A DNA stretch of 64,000 nt from Photobacterium lutimaris (GCF_003025555.1 NZ_PYMH01000014.1:1-64000), one strand, 5' to 3'. Numbered from the stretch's first letter, positions 8,278 through 21,704 are shown. The notes: generated by a model not told the origin, from the sequence alone. Numbers and translations: made by a program.

Positions 8278-8823
8278 ATGAGCGAAGCTCCAAAAAAACG
8301 ATGGTATGTAGTACAGGCCTTCTCTGGTTTTGAAGGTCGTGTAGCACAGTCACTACGTGAGCATATCAAAATGCACGGCATGGAAGAGCACTTCGAAGAA
8401 GTACTTGTCCCAACTGAAGAAGTTGTGGAAGTCCGTGCGGGTCAGCGCCGTAAGAGCGAACGAAAGTTCTTCCCTGGCTATGTGCTTGTACAGATGGTGA
8501 TGAACGATGAGACATGGCATCTGGTACGTAGTATCCCTCGTGTAATGGGGTTCATCGGCGGTACATCTGACCGTCCGGCTCCGATCTCTGATAAAGAGGC
8601 AGATGCTATTCTTAACCGTCTTGAGAAAGCGAGTGAATCGCCTGTTCACAAGACTGTCTTTGAGCCGGGTGAAGTTGTCCGTGTTACGGATGGCCCGTTC
8701 GCAGACTTTAACGGCGTTGTAGAAGAAGTTGACTACGACAAGAGCCGCGTGAAGGTATCTGTATCCATCTTCGGCCGTGCGACTCCTGTAGAACTGGAGT
8801 TTGGTCAGGTGGAAAAAAGCTGA
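8278..8823 (+). CDS. nusG: transcription termination/antitermination factor NusG
   Basis: Binds RNA polymerase clamp helices through its NGN domain (about 8-110) and contacts Rho or ribosomal protein S10 through its C-terminal KOW domain (FEPGEVVRVTDGPF, about 127-140). It is 181 aa, the same size as E. coli NusG. Second gene of secE-nusG. No intrinsic terminator is visible before the strong rplK promoter at 8845. Confidence 0.97.
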   Translation: MSEAPKKRWYVVQAFSGFEGRVAQSLREHIKMHGMEEHFEEVLVPTEEVVEVRAGQRRKSERKFFPGYVLVQMVMNDETWHLVRSIPRVMGFIGGTSDRPAPISDKEADAILNRLEKASESPVHKTVFEPGEVVRVTDGPFADFNGVVEEVDYDKSRVKVSVSIFGRATPVELEFGQVEKS

Positions 8824-8844
8824 TCATTAAGTAATCAGTTTTAG

Positions 8845-8873
8845 TTGTCAGGGGCGTGAAATTGGACTATAAT
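8845..8873 (+). promoter_or_regulatory. sigma70 promoter of rplKA (PL11)
   Basis: TTGTCA (8845-8850), exactly 17 nt of spacer and a perfect TATAAT (8868-8873), then TTCGCGCCC as a GC-rich discriminator. It is placed as expected between nusG and rplK. Confidence 0.88.
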
Positions 8874-8884
8874 TTCGCGCCCTT

Positions 8885-8947
8885 TCGTTAGACGGGGAGT
8901 CTGTTTGTCGAAAATAGACGTTCGAACCCAAATTAAGGTAAATAGCA
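8885..8947 (+). promoter_or_regulatory. rplK leader, candidate L1 autoregulatory site
   Basis: The 5' leader between the promoter and rplK contains AGAC-GGGG-AGTCT and a second partner TAGAC, which can fold into a short G-rich hairpin near the ribosome-binding site. In gammaproteobacteria L1 represses L11-L1 translation by binding this leader. The exact fold here is inferred from position and a simple stem. Confidence 0.4.
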
Positions 8948-9376
8948 ATGGCTAAAAAAGTAGAAGCTTACATCAAGCTGCAAGTTGCAGCTGGTGCAGC
9001 AAACCCAAGTCCACCGGTTGGTCCAGCTCTTGGTCAACATGGTGTAAACATCATGGAATTCTGTAAAGCGTTTAACGCTAAGACTGACTCAATTGAGAAA
9101 GGTCTACCGACTCCAGTTGTTATCACAGTATACAACGACCGTTCGTTCACGTTCATCACTAAGACTCCACCTGCTGCTGTTCTTCTTAAGAAAGCTGCTG
9201 GCGTTAAGTCTGGTTCTGGCCGCCCGAACACTGAGAAAGTTGGTACTGTAACTGACGCTCAGATCCAAGAGATCGCAGAAACTAAAGCTGCGGACATGAC
9301 TGGTGCTGACATCGAAGCTATGAAGCGTTCGATTGCTGGTACTGCTCGTTCAATGGGTCTAGTGGTAGAGGGTTAA
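8948..9376 (+). CDS. rplK: 50S ribosomal protein L11
   Basis: Forms the GTPase-associated stalk base with 23S rRNA and L10-L12, and is needed for RelA activation. It is 142 aa. The N-terminal LQVAAGAANPSPPVGPALGQ segment is the proline-rich thiostrepton-binding region; the C-terminal RNA-binding domain follows. Substrate of PrmA (encoded here at 35843-36727). It lies 4 nt before rplA. Confidence 0.98.
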   Translation: MAKKVEAYIKLQVAAGAANPSPPVGPALGQHGVNIMEFCKAFNAKTDSIEKGLPTPVVITVYNDRSFTFITKTPPAAVLLKKAAGVKSGSGRPNTEKVGTVTDAQIQEIAETKAADMTGADIEAMKRSIAGTARSMGLVVEG

Positions 9377-9380
9377 GACA

Positions 9381-10085
9381 ATGGCAAAACTAACTAAGCG
9401 TATGCGCGTAATCCGCGAAAAAGTTGACGTTGCACGTGAGTACGACATCAACGAAGCTGTTGCTCTTCTTAAAGAACTAGCTACTGCTAAATTTACTGAA
9501 AGCGTTGACGTTGCTGTTAACCTTGGCATCGATGCACGTAAATCTGACCAGAACGTTCGTGGCGCAACTGTGCTTCCACACGGTACTGGCCGTGAAATCC
9601 GCGTTGCGGTATTCACTCAGGGTGCAAACGCTGAAGCTGCTAAAGAAGCTGGTGCTGACCTAGTTGGTATGGAAGAACTTGCTGCTCAGGTTAAGAAAGG
9701 CGAGATGAACTTTGACGTAGTTATCGCATCTCCAGATGCAATGCGCGTTGTAGGTCAGCTTGGTACTATTCTTGGTCCACGCGGTCTAATGCCAAACCCT
9801 AAGGTTGGTACTGTAACTCCTAACGTTGCTCAAGCGGTTAAGAACGCTAAAGCAGGTCAGGTTCGTTACCGTAACGACAAGAACGGCATCATCCACACTA
9901 CTATCGGTAAAGTGGACTTCGATGCTGCACAACTAAAAGAGAACCTAGAGTCTCTTCTAGTTGCCCTGAAGAAAGCGAAGCCTTCTTCTGCTAAAGGTAC
10001 TTTCATTAAGAAAGTAAGCATCTCCACCACTATGGGTGCAGGTGTAGCGCTAGACCAGAATACTCTGGAAACTAACGCACAGTAA
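9381..10085 (+). CDS. rplA: 50S ribosomal protein L1
   Basis: Forms the mobile L1 stalk on 23S rRNA and acts as translational repressor of its own rplKA mRNA. It is 234 aa, as in E. coli, with the family signature in GTILGPRGLMPNPKVGTVT (about 131-149). It ends directly at the -35 hexamer of the rplJ promoter. Confidence 0.98.
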   Translation: MAKLTKRMRVIREKVDVAREYDINEAVALLKELATAKFTESVDVAVNLGIDARKSDQNVRGATVLPHGTGREIRVAVFTQGANAEAAKEAGADLVGMEELAAQVKKGEMNFDVVIASPDAMRVVGQLGTILGPRGLMPNPKVGTVTPNVAQAVKNAKAGQVRYRNDKNGIIHTTIGKVDFDAAQLKENLESLLVALKKAKPSSAKGTFIKKVSISTTMGAGVALDQNTLETNAQ

Positions 10086-10086
10086 T

Positions 10087-10114
10087 TTGCAGTAATGCTG
10101 AATTAGTGTATAAT
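10087..10114 (+). promoter_or_regulatory. sigma70 promoter of rplJL-rpoBC (PL10)
   Basis: TTGCAG (10087-10092), a 16-nt spacer and TATAAT (10109-10114). The -35 begins one base after the rplA stop codon. It matches the position of the E. coli L10 promoter. Confidence 0.8.
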
Positions 10115-10129
10115 TCAGCGTTCACAAAT

Positions 10130-10343
10130 TCATGGCTGAGGTCGATTGCTTTGCAATTGACCTTCGTCAAAGACCGTAGGCGTTTCGCTCTTCAGGGCAA
10201 ACTTAATATTACCTACGTAGACGGTGCCAGAACATGATTGATGTAAATCTATCTTGGATCTGCGCCGTAAGACTCTCCTGTCATAGTGGCAGTGAGTGGT
10301 GTAATGACTGGGGTAACCCAGCAAAATCCAGGAGCTATATCCA
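10130..10343 (+). promoter_or_regulatory. ribosomal protein L10 leader
   Basis: A structured, gene-free leader of about 215 nt ahead of rplJ. GTAGGCG near 10177 can pair with CCTACG near 10212, followed by TAGACGGTGCCAGAAC and further helices. In gammaproteobacteria the L10-(L12)4 complex binds such a leader to repress rplJL translation (Rfam L10_leader class). Identification rests on position, length and partial pairing, not on a covariance-model search. Confidence 0.7.
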
Positions 10344-10838
10344 ATGGCATTAAATCTTCAAGACAAAAAAGCAATTGTTGCTGAAGTCAACGAAGCTGCC
10401 AATGGTGCCCTGTCTGCAGTTGTTGCTGACTCACGTGGCGTTGCAGTTGATGCGATGACTTCTCTACGTAAACAAGCTCGTGAAAACGGCGTTTACCTGA
10501 AAGTTGTTCGTAACACACTAGCACGTCGTGCAGTTGAAGGTACTGATTTCGAATGTCTAAAAGACGTTTTCGTTGGTCCTTCACTGATCGGTTTCTCTAA
10601 TGAGCACCCAGGTGCTGCAGCGCGTCTTTTCAAAGACTTCGCTAAAGAGAATAAAGATTTCGAGATCAAAGCAGCCGCATTCGAAGGCGCTGTTGCTGAC
10701 GCAGAAATTCTTGCGACACTACCAACTTACGACGAAGCGATTGCACGCCTAATGATGTGCATGAAAGAAGCTTCAGCTGGCAAGCTGGTACGTACTATCG
10801 CAGCTGTACGCGATCAGAAAGAAGAAGCCGCGGCGTAA
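10344..10838 (+). CDS. rplJ: 50S ribosomal protein L10
   Basis: Anchors L7/L12 dimers to the ribosomal stalk and represses its own operon. It is 164 aa. The N-terminal rRNA-binding domain contains VVADSRGVAVDAMTSLR, and the C-terminal L12-binding helix follows PTYDEAIARL. SD CAGGAG lies 8 nt ahead of the ATG. It is followed after 60 nt by rplL. Confidence 0.98.
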   Translation: MALNLQDKKAIVAEVNEAANGALSAVVADSRGVAVDAMTSLRKQARENGVYLKVVRNTLARRAVEGTDFECLKDVFVGPSLIGFSNEHPGAAARLFKDFAKENKDFEIKAAAFEGAVADAEILATLPTYDEAIARLMMCMKEASAGKLVRTIAAVRDQKEEAAA

Positions 10839-10898
10839 TCGCCTTTGCTTTATCTGAACGCTATATTAAACTAATTGTTGATTTCAAAGAGAATTGTT

Positions 10899-11264
10899 AT
10901 GTCTATCACTAACGAGCAAATCCTAGACGCAGTTGCAGAAATGTCTGTAATGCAAGTTGTTGAGCTAATCGAAGCTATGGAAGAAAAATTCGGCGTTACA
11001 GCTGCAGCAGCAGTAGTAGCGGGCGGCGCAGCTGCAGAAGCAGCTGAAGAGCAAACTGAATTTGACGTAATCCTAACTGCTGCTGGCGCACAGAAAGTAC
11101 AGGTTATCAAAGCTGTACGTGGCGCAACTGGCCTAGGTCTTAAAGAAGCTAAAGCTCTAGTTGACGGCGCTCCTTCTGCACTTAAAGAAGGCGTTGACAA
11201 AGCAGAAGCTGACGCTCTTAAAGCTCAGCTAGAAGAAGCTGGTGCTTCTGTTGAAATTAAGTAA
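10899..11264 (+). CDS. rplL: 50S ribosomal protein L7/L12
   Basis: Multicopy stalk protein that recruits translational GTPases. It is 121 aa. The N-terminal dimerisation domain (MSITNEQILDAVAEMSVM) is followed by an Ala-rich hinge (about 35-52) and the C-terminal factor-binding domain with KVQVIKAVRGATGLGLKEAK. The start is the ATG at 10899 with an AAAGAGA SD; an in-frame TTG at 10875 lacks L12 homology. Confidence 0.97.
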   Translation: MSITNEQILDAVAEMSVMQVVELIEAMEEKFGVTAAAAVVAGGAAAEAAEEQTEFDVILTAAGAQKVQVIKAVRGATGLGLKEAKALVDGAPSALKEGVDKAEADALKAQLEEAGASVEIK

Positions 11265-11298
11265 TAATTACTTAGCTTCATAGCCTTAATTGGCTAAT

Positions 11299-11329
11299 GG
11301 CTGGTGGCTACAATGCCACCGGCCTTTTT
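11299..11329 (+). terminator. rplL-rpoB attenuator
   Basis: GGCTGGTGGC-TACAAT-GCCACCGGCC-TTTTTG, an imperfect GC-rich stem with a short T-run, 35 nt after rplL. It occupies the place of the partial terminator that in E. coli lowers rpoBC transcription relative to rplJL. Confidence 0.8.
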
Positions 11330-11487
11330 GCGCTGTAGGGTAGTGGTGTTTTCACATTGTTTTGCAATCACTATTCATGCAAAAAGCAGTTCTGTTATCC
11401 AGATCTGTTCCAACAATAAACAGTGTCATTAGTCACTGCTCCTCGTTTTGAGCAGTTTGGATCACTTATCAGCGATCTGAGGAACCT

Positions 11488-15513
<4,026 letters not shown>

Positions 15514-15556
15514 GCGCGGCATTGCCAACCTTATTAGTTACTCCGGTATAAATATG

Positions 15557-15580
15557 AAGGCGCCAGCAGACTGGCGCCTT
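15557..15580 (+). terminator. rpoB-rpoC intercistronic hairpin
   Basis: AAGGCGCCAG-CAGA-CTGGCGCCTT is a perfect 10-bp stem, followed only by T-A-T. It is probably a processing or pause hairpin rather than a full terminator, because rpoC has no other obvious promoter. Confidence 0.6.
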
Positions 15581-15609
15581 TATGGGTCAACTCCTCACAG
15601 GAGCCGAAT

Positions 15610-18600
15610 GTGAAAGACTTACTTAAGTTTCTGAAAGCACAACACAAGACTGAAGAATTTGACGCGATCAAAATCGGTCTTGCTTCACCAGACATGATCC
15701 GTTCATGGTCTTTCGGTGAAGTGAAAAAACCAGAAACCATCAACTACCGTACTTTTAAGCCTGAGCGTGACGGTCTTTTCTGTGCACGTATCTTTGGCCC
15801 GGTAAAAGACTACGAGTGTCTTTGTGGCAAGTACAAGCGCCTGAAGCACCGTGGTGTTATCTGTGAAAAATGTGGCGTAGAAGTAACTCAGACTAAAGTG
15901 CGTCGTGAGCGCATGGGTCACATTGAGCTAGCTTCTCCAGTTGCCCACATCTGGTTCCTTAAGTCACTGCCATCTCGTATCGGTCTGTTAATGGACATGC
16001 CGCTACGTGATATCGAGCGTGTACTTTACTTTGAATCTTACGTGGTAATCGAACCTGGTATGACCAACCTTGAGCGTAGCCAGCTGCTGTCTGAAGAACA
16101 GTACCTGGATGCACTTGAAGAGTGGGGCGATGAGTTCGACGCGAAGATGGGTGCTGAAGCCGTTCAGGCACTTCTGGCCAATATGGACCTGAATGCTGAA
16201 ATCGAGCTGATGCGCGAAGAGCTAGAAGAAACTAACTCTGAAACCAAGCGTAAGAAGCTAACCAAGCGTCTTAAGCTGGTAGAAGCATTCCTACAGTCAG
16301 GTAACAACCCAGAGTGGATGATCCTGTCTGTACTGCCAGTACTACCGCCGGATCTTCGTCCGCTGGTACCGCTAGATGGTGGCCGTTTCGCAACGTCGGA
16401 TCTGAACGATCTGTACCGTCGCGTAATCAACCGTAACAACCGTCTTAAGCGTCTACTGGACCTAGCAGCTCCTGACATTATCGTACGTAATGAAAAACGT
16501 ATGCTTCAGGAGTCTGTTGATGCATTGCTAGATAACGGTCGCCGTGGCCGCGCTATCACTGGTTCGAACAAGCGTCCTCTGAAATCTTTGGCTGATATGA
16601 TCAAAGGTAAGCAGGGTCGTTTCCGTCAGAACCTACTTGGTAAGCGTGTTGACTACTCTGGTCGTTCTGTTATCACCGTAGGTCCATACCTACGCCTGCA
16701 CCAGTGTGGTCTTCCTAAGAAGATGGCACTTGAGCTATTCAAGCCATTTATCTACGGCAAGCTAGAGACTCGTGGTCTTGCGACAACGATCAAAGCGGCT
16801 AAGAAGATGGTAGAGCGCGAAGAAGCTGTTGTTTGGGATATCCTAGACGAAGTGATCCGCGAACACCCAGTAATGCTTAACCGTGCACCAACACTGCACC
16901 GTCTAGGTATTCAGGCATTTGAACCAGTACTAATCGAAGGTAAAGCGATTCAGCTTCACCCACTAGTGTGTGCGGCATATAACGCCGACTTCGATGGTGA
17001 CCAGATGGCGGTACACGTACCTCTAACACTGGAAGCACAGCTTGAAGCACGTGCACTGATGATGTCGACGAACAACATCCTATCACCAGCATCTGGTGAT
17101 CCAATCATCGTACCTTCTCAGGACGTTGTATTGGGTCTTTACTACATGACTCGTGAGAAGATTAACGCTAAAGGCGAAGGCATGTACCTTGCTGGTCCTG
17201 CTGAAGCTGAAAAAGCATACCGTACAGGTAATGCTGAGCTGCACGCTCGCGTTAAAGTTCGTATTACTGAGCACAAAGCCGATGAGCAAGGTAACCTTGT
17301 TCCTGTAACTGAGCTGGTTGATACGACTGTTGGTCGTGCAATGCTATGGACTATCGTACCGAAAGGTCTGCCATACAGCCTAGTTAACACTGAAGCTTTG
17401 GGTAAGAAGCAGATCTCTAAACTGCTTAACACGTGTTACCGTGAACTGGGCATGAAAGACACTGTTGTCTTCGCTGACCAGATCATGTACACAGGTTTTG
17501 CTTATGCAGCACTATCTGGTGTGTCTGTTGGTATCGACGATATGGTTGTACCAGAAGCGAAATACACCAAGATCGCTGAAGCTGAAGCAGAAGTTGCTGA
17601 AATTCAAGAACAGTTCCAGTCAGGTCTTGTTACTGCTGGCGAACGTTACAACAAAGTTATCGATATCTGGGCAACGGCGAACGAGCAAGTTGCTAAAGCG
17701 ATGATGGATAACCTGTCTTTCGATACTGTTATTAACCGTGACGGTGAAGAAGAGCAGCAGAAATCGTTCAACAGCGTATACATGATGGCCGACTCAGGTG
17801 CTCGTGGTTCCGCCGCACAGATTCGTCAGTTGGCGGGTATGCGTGGTCTGATGGCTAAGCCGGATGGCTCAATCATCGAAACACCGATCACCGCGAACTT
17901 CCGTGAAGGTCTGAACGTACTCCAGTACTTCATCTCTACTCACGGTGCTCGTAAGGGTCTTGCCGATACCGCACTTAAGACAGCGAACTCCGGTTACCTA
18001 ACGCGTCGTCTAGTAGACGTTGCGCAGGATGTTGTTATCACAGCAGATGACTGTGGTACGCATGCAGGTATCACTATGATGCCTCTAGTCGAAGGTGGTG
18101 ATGTTAAAGAGCAGCTGGGTGATCGTGTTCTTGGTCGTGTTGTTGCAGAAGACGTTATCAAGCCGGGTACTGAAGAAGTTCTTGCTCCGCGTAACACCCT
18201 TCTTGATGAGAAGTGGTGTGACATCCTGGAAGAGAACTCTGTTGATCAGGTAAAAGTTCGTTCTGTTGTAACCTGTGAGAATGACTTCGGTTGCTGTAAG
18301 TTCTGTTACGGTCGTGACCTAGCACGTGGCCACTTGGTGAACACGGGTGAAGCAGTCGGTGTTGTTGCCGCTCAGTCAATCGGTGAGCCGGGTACACAGC
18401 TTACGATGCGTACGTTCCACATCGGTGGTGCCGCATCTGCAGCCGCAGCTGAAAACAGCATCCAGGTTAAGAACAACGGTTCGATGAAACTGCATAATGC
18501 CAAGTTTGTTACTAACAACGAAGGCAAGCTAGTTATCACTTCTCGTGCCTCAGAAATGAGCGTTATCGATGAGTTTGGTCGTACCAAAGAGAACTACAAA

Positions 18601-19824
18601 CTGCCATACGGTTCGCACCTAACTAAAGGTGATGCTGCGGAAGTTAAAGCTGGCGAAGTTATCGCTAACTGGGACCCGCACACAATGCCAATCATCACTG
18701 AAGTGGCAGGTCGTATCCAGTTTGTTGACTTGATTGATGGCGTAACAGTTTCTCGTCAGACTGATGAGCTAACGGGTCTGTCTATGATCACTGTACTTGA
18801 CGCTGCAGAGCGTACCGGTGCAGGTAAAGACATGCGTCCAACGGTTAAGCTAGTTGATGAAAACGGCCACGATGTAATGATCGCCGGTACTGAAGTACCA
18901 GCTCAATACTTCCTGCCGGGTAAAGCCATCATCCAGCTAGAAGACGGCGCAATGGTTGGTATCGGTGATACGCTAGCACGTATCCCGCAGGCATCTGGCG
19001 GTACGAAAGATATCACCGGTGGTCTACCACGAGTTGCTGACCTTTTCGAAGCACGTAAGCCGAAAGAGCCTGCAATTCTTGCTGAAATCACGGGTCTGGT
19101 TTCGTTCGGTAAAGAAACTAAAGGCAAACGTCGCCTAATCATCACACCTGCTGAAGGCAACGCATACGAAGAAATGGTACCTAAGTGGCGCCAGTTGAAC
19201 GTATTCGAAGGTGAGAAGGTTGAGAAAGGTGATGTTATCGCCGATGGTCCAGAGGCTCCGCACGATATTCTACGTCTACGTGGTGTACACGCAGTTGCAG
19301 AATACATCGTTAACGAGGTTCAGGAAGTTTACCGTCTACAGGGCGTTAAGATTAACGATAAGCACATCGAGACAATCATTCGTCAGATGCTGCGTAAAGT
19401 TACTATCGTGTCTTCAGGTGACTCTGAGTTCCTACCTGGTGAGCAGGTTGAATTCTCTCGTGTAACGATTACTAACCGTAAGCTTGAAGCTGAAGGCAAG
19501 TTGGCAGCAACGTTTGAGCGTGACCTACTGGGTATCACCAAGGCATCGTTGGCAACTGAGTCGTTCATCTCAGCGGCATCGTTCCAGGAAACGACTCGCG
19601 TACTAACAGAAGCTGCGGTTTCTGGTAAGCGTGATGAACTACGTGGCCTGAAAGAGAACGTAATCGTTGGTCGTCTGATCCCTGCTGGTACCGGTTTCGC
19701 GTACCACCAGAACCGTCAGCGTCAGCGTGATGCAGAGCTAGAGCCAGTTGCACCTCAGGTAGATGCAGAGCAGGCATCGCAAGATCTTGCAGCACTACTG
19801 AATGCCGGCCTAAGCGACGACTAA
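15610..19824 (+). CDS. rpoC: DNA-directed RNA polymerase subunit beta'
   Basis: Catalytic beta' subunit, 1404 aa (E. coli 1407). It carries the absolutely conserved magnesium-binding NADFDGDQMA, the N-terminal zinc ribbon (CLCGKYKRLKHRGVICEKCG) and the second Cys cluster (CENDFGCCKFC). It starts with GTG at 15610, as E. coli rpoC does, behind a clear AGGAG at 15598-15602. It ends the rplJL-rpoBC unit at the terminator at 19846. Confidence 0.99.
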   Translation: MKDLLKFLKAQHKTEEFDAIKIGLASPDMIRSWSFGEVKKPETINYRTFKPERDGLFCARIFGPVKDYECLCGKYKRLKHRGVICEKCGVEVTQTKVRRERMGHIELASPVAHIWFLKSLPSRIGLLMDMPLRDIERVLYFESYVVIEPGMTNLERSQLLSEEQYLDALEEWGDEFDAKMGAEAVQALLANMDLNAEIELMREELEETNSETKRKKLTKRLKLVEAFLQSGNNPEWMILSVLPVLPPDLRPLVPLDGGRFATSDLNDLYRRVINRNNRLKRLLDLAAPDIIVRNEKRMLQESVDALLDNGRRGRAITGSNKRPLKSLADMIKGKQGRFRQNLLGKRVDYSGRSVITVGPYLRLHQCGLPKKMALELFKPFIYGKLETRGLATTIKAAKKMVEREEAVVWDILDEVIREHPVMLNRAPTLHRLGIQAFEPVLIEGKAIQLHPLVCAAYNADFDGDQMAVHVPLTLEAQLEARALMMSTNNILSPASGDPIIVPSQDVVLGLYYMTREKINAKGEGMYLAGPAEAEKAYRTGNAELHARVKVRITEHKADEQGNLVPVTELVDTTVGRAMLWTIVPKGLPYSLVNTEALGKKQISKLLNTCYRELGMKDTVVFADQIMYTGFAYAALSGVSVGIDDMVVPEAKYTKIAEAEAEVAEIQEQFQSGLVTAGERYNKVIDIWATANEQVAKAMMDNLSFDTVINRDGEEEQQKSFNSVYMMADSGARGSAAQIRQLAGMRGLMAKPDGSIIETPITANFREGLNVLQYFISTHGARKGLADTALKTANSGYLTRRLVDVAQDVVITADDCGTHAGITMMPLVEGGDVKEQLGDRVLGRVVAEDVIKPGTEEVLAPRNTLLDEKWCDILEENSVDQVKVRSVVTCENDFGCCKFCYGRDLARGHLVNTGEAVGVVAAQSIGEPGTQLTMRTFHIGGAASAAAAENSIQVKNNGSMKLHNAKFVTNNEGKLVITSRASEMSVIDEFGRTKENYKLPYGSHLTKGDAAEVKAGEVIANWDPHTMPIITEVAGRIQFVDLIDGVTVSRQTDELTGLSMITVLDAAERTGAGKDMRPTVKLVDENGHDVMIAGTEVPAQYFLPGKAIIQLEDGAMVGIGDTLARIPQASGGTKDITGGLPRVADLFEARKPKEPAILAEITGLVSFGKETKGKRRLIITPAEGNAYEEMVPKWRQLNVFEGEKVEKGDVIADGPEAPHDILRLRGVHAVAEYIVNEVQEVYRLQGVKINDKHIETIIRQMLRKVTIVSSGDSEFLPGEQVEFSRVTITNRKLEAEGKLAATFERDLLGITKASLATESFISAASFQETTRVLTEAAVSGKRDELRGLKENVIVGRLIPAGTGFAYHQNRQRQRDAELEPVAPQVDAEQASQDLAALLNAGLSDD

Positions 19825-19845
19825 TCGTTAGCTAACGCATTGATT

Positions 19846-19873
19846 AAAAGGGTACCTTCGGGTGCCCTTTTTT
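19846..19873 (+). terminator. rpoC terminator
   Basis: AAAAGGGTACC-TTCG-GGTGCCCTTTTTT, 21 nt after rpoC, with a UUCG-type tetraloop and a strong T-run. Ends the rplJL-rpoBC transcript. Confidence 0.93.
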
Positions 19874-20062
19874 ATTGCTTTTTTTCAGGCTCAATACCTA
19901 ACAATGGCGGACGACCCATCGCGTCGTAGGCATGATGATAAGCGGGGAGAACAGGGGGAGGACCGTATCGTCTTTGCAGGATGTGAGAATAAGGCGTATA
20001 AAAGTATAACCAGCCTAATAAAAGCATCAGGCTGGTGGCAGGTGAGGACTGGTGTGACGTCG

Positions 20063-20545
20063 CTAGGCCCCTGGTGGGCAGGCTAAGCTGTCACTGATCA
20101 ATTCGATCAACTTATCTTCAAGGGCAAAGCGGATTTCTATCAGCTCGCCAGTGGTCGAAAGATCGGTATCGAAATCAGGCAGCTCGTCACCTTCATCCAT
20201 ATCGGTATATTTATCGCTGAAGTTCAGCAATGGATCCGTAGTCTGGGTGATTTGTGCGTAAAGCAGAGAAATTTCTTCTGTGGGTGAATACCCCGTCGCA
20301 TTCCAACGCTCCATGACCATATCATAGATTTTGAAATGACCTTCGGAGATATAGTCGACCAGTTGCTGGCTGAAAAGTTGGAGTTGGGAAGCGGTAGGGA
20401 GCTGGCGGTTGTTACTCTCGAACGGGGGAAGTCCGGCTAGTTTACAGTAATCAATTAGCAGCTGTTGCCGAGACATCAGCCAGTGGTCGATGACGTCACT
20501 GGTGCCACCCCATTGTTTTTGTACGTGCTCGAATTTACTCAACAT
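20063..20545 (-). CDS. rsd: regulator of sigma D (anti-sigma70 factor)
   Basis: A 160-aa cytoplasmic protein of the Rsd/AlgQ family that binds region 4 of sigma70, mainly in stationary phase, favouring alternative sigma factors. Family features are the N-terminal MLSKFEHVQKQWGG and the all-helical body with LLIDYCKLAGLPPF. The start chosen is the ATG at 20545, with GAGGG 7 nt ahead; in-frame alternatives lie at 20551 and 20593. It is divergent from nudC, as in E. coli. A CCAGCCT/AGGCTGG hairpin at 20010-20035 may mark its 3' end. Confidence 0.93.
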   Translation of the reverse strand: MLSKFEHVQKQWGGTSDVIDHWLMSRQQLLIDYCKLAGLPPFESNNRQLPTASQLQLFSQQLVDYISEGHFKIYDMVMERWNATGYSPTEEISLLYAQITQTTDPLLNFSDKYTDMDEGDELPDFDTDLSTTGELIEIRFALEDKLIELISDSLACPPGA

Positions 20546-20685
20546 GACCATGCCCTCATGATCTACAGTACCGAGACAGGGTACTGGAAACAATACCTGT
20601 TAATCTCTTAAAAAAGAGAACCTTGAATTACGGATCCGTTTCCGTATTAACTTTAGATTGCCAGTAAAAACGATACCCTGCAAGG

Positions 20686-21477
20686 ATGGATGTGACGTTG
20701 ATGTTAAAAAAACGAGAAAAAGGCTATTGGTGCATAGTCAAAAACCGCCAGCTCTACCTTGAAGATCAACAACTTCCCTTCAAGGAGCCGGCTGAGGTCG
20801 GGTTTGATCTCGAACGCGTGGTGGAAGTGGGCCGATACCAAGGTGTTCCTGTCTATTGGCTGGAAGCGCCTGAGCAGACAGATGAATCAGAATTTGAAAG
20901 TTTGCGGGCCCTGTTGGCTATCGGGGAGGAGCTATTTAACCTGGCCAGCCGTGCTATACAATTATCGTATATGCTGCATTCTCAGCGTTTTTGTCCTCAG
21001 TGCGGTACAGAGTGTCAATTTATTAAGGCAGAGCTTGCGATGGTCTGTCAGGGCTGTCACAGCCACCATTACCCGAGGTTATCGCCTTGTGTCATTGTTG
21101 CTGTGCGTAAACAAGATAAGATCTTGCTGGCGCAGCACCCGCGCCATAAAACCGGGATGTATACGGTGATCGCAGGCTTTGTCGAGGCCGGTGAGACGCT
21201 GGAGCAGTGTGTCGCAAGAGAAGTGCTGGAAGAAACAGGAATTGATGTGACCAACATCCGCTACTTTGGCAGCCAGCCATGGGCGTTCCCGTCTAACCTG
21301 ATGATGGGGTTCTTGGCTGATCACCATAGCGGGGAGCTCAAGCCTGACTACGCCGAGCTGAGCGATGCGGTCTGGGCATCTGCCGACGATTTGCCGGAAT
21401 TAGCGCCACCGGGCACGATTGCCAGAGCGTTGATTGACCAAACGTTGGTATTGATGGCGGGGAGCCACTCCGAATAG
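20686..21477 (+). CDS. nudC: NAD(+) diphosphatase / RNA deNADding enzyme
   Basis: Nudix hydrolase that splits NADH or NAD and removes NAD caps from RNA. It is 263 aa. The zinc ribbon uses Cys103, Cys106, Cys121 and Cys124. The Nudix box GFVEAGETLEQCVAREVLEE runs from 164, and the NADH-pyrophosphatase signature SQPWAFPSNLM lies at 196-206. The start is uncertain: the ATG at 20686 abuts an AAGG, while an ATG at 20701 would have better spacing. It lies upstream of hemE, as in E. coli. Confidence 0.94.
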   Translation: MDVTLMLKKREKGYWCIVKNRQLYLEDQQLPFKEPAEVGFDLERVVEVGRYQGVPVYWLEAPEQTDESEFESLRALLAIGEELFNLASRAIQLSYMLHSQRFCPQCGTECQFIKAELAMVCQGCHSHHYPRLSPCVIVAVRKQDKILLAQHPRHKTGMYTVIAGFVEAGETLEQCVAREVLEETGIDVTNIRYFGSQPWAFPSNLMMGFLADHHSGELKPDYAELSDAVWASADDLPELAPPGTIARALIDQTLVLMAGSHSE

Positions 21478-21480
21478 CAT

Positions 21481-21503
21481 AAAAAAACCCTCCGTGAGGA
21501 GGG
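21481..21503 (-). terminator. hairpin with minus-strand T-run after nudC
   Basis: CCCTCC-GTGA-GGAGGG is preceded on the plus strand by seven A, which becomes TTTTTTT on the minus strand. It therefore has terminator polarity against nudC, not for it. No annotated minus-strand gene lies to the right, so it may stop antisense transcripts entering nudC. Confidence 0.5.
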
Positions 21504-21704
21504 GTAAGGTGCAGTTATTTTGCCTCTATGAGCAAAGTCATTGTTATTATTGCTAGCGCGCAGGTTTTGTACCACGAGAGCCTACAGCGTCGCAAATCTG
21601 GTGACCAAATTGTTACTATAAACTTGATCCGGTTAACAAATGGCCTCTTTTGTTGACCGCCGGGAGTGATACAATACCCGCATATTAAATCCTTGGAGTC
21701 CCAA

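Noticed and set aside
10130..10324. A 64-aa minus-strand frame between rplA and rplJ
   Set aside because: Antisense to the structured L10 leader; no SD and no homology.
18903..19307. A 134-aa minus-strand frame opposite rpoC
   Set aside because: Shadow of rpoC with Arg/Ser-rich composition typical of antisense reading.
19862..20086. A 74-aa plus-strand frame after rpoC
   Set aside because: It starts inside the rpoC terminator T-run, has no SD and no recognisable family, and runs into the 3' end of rsd.
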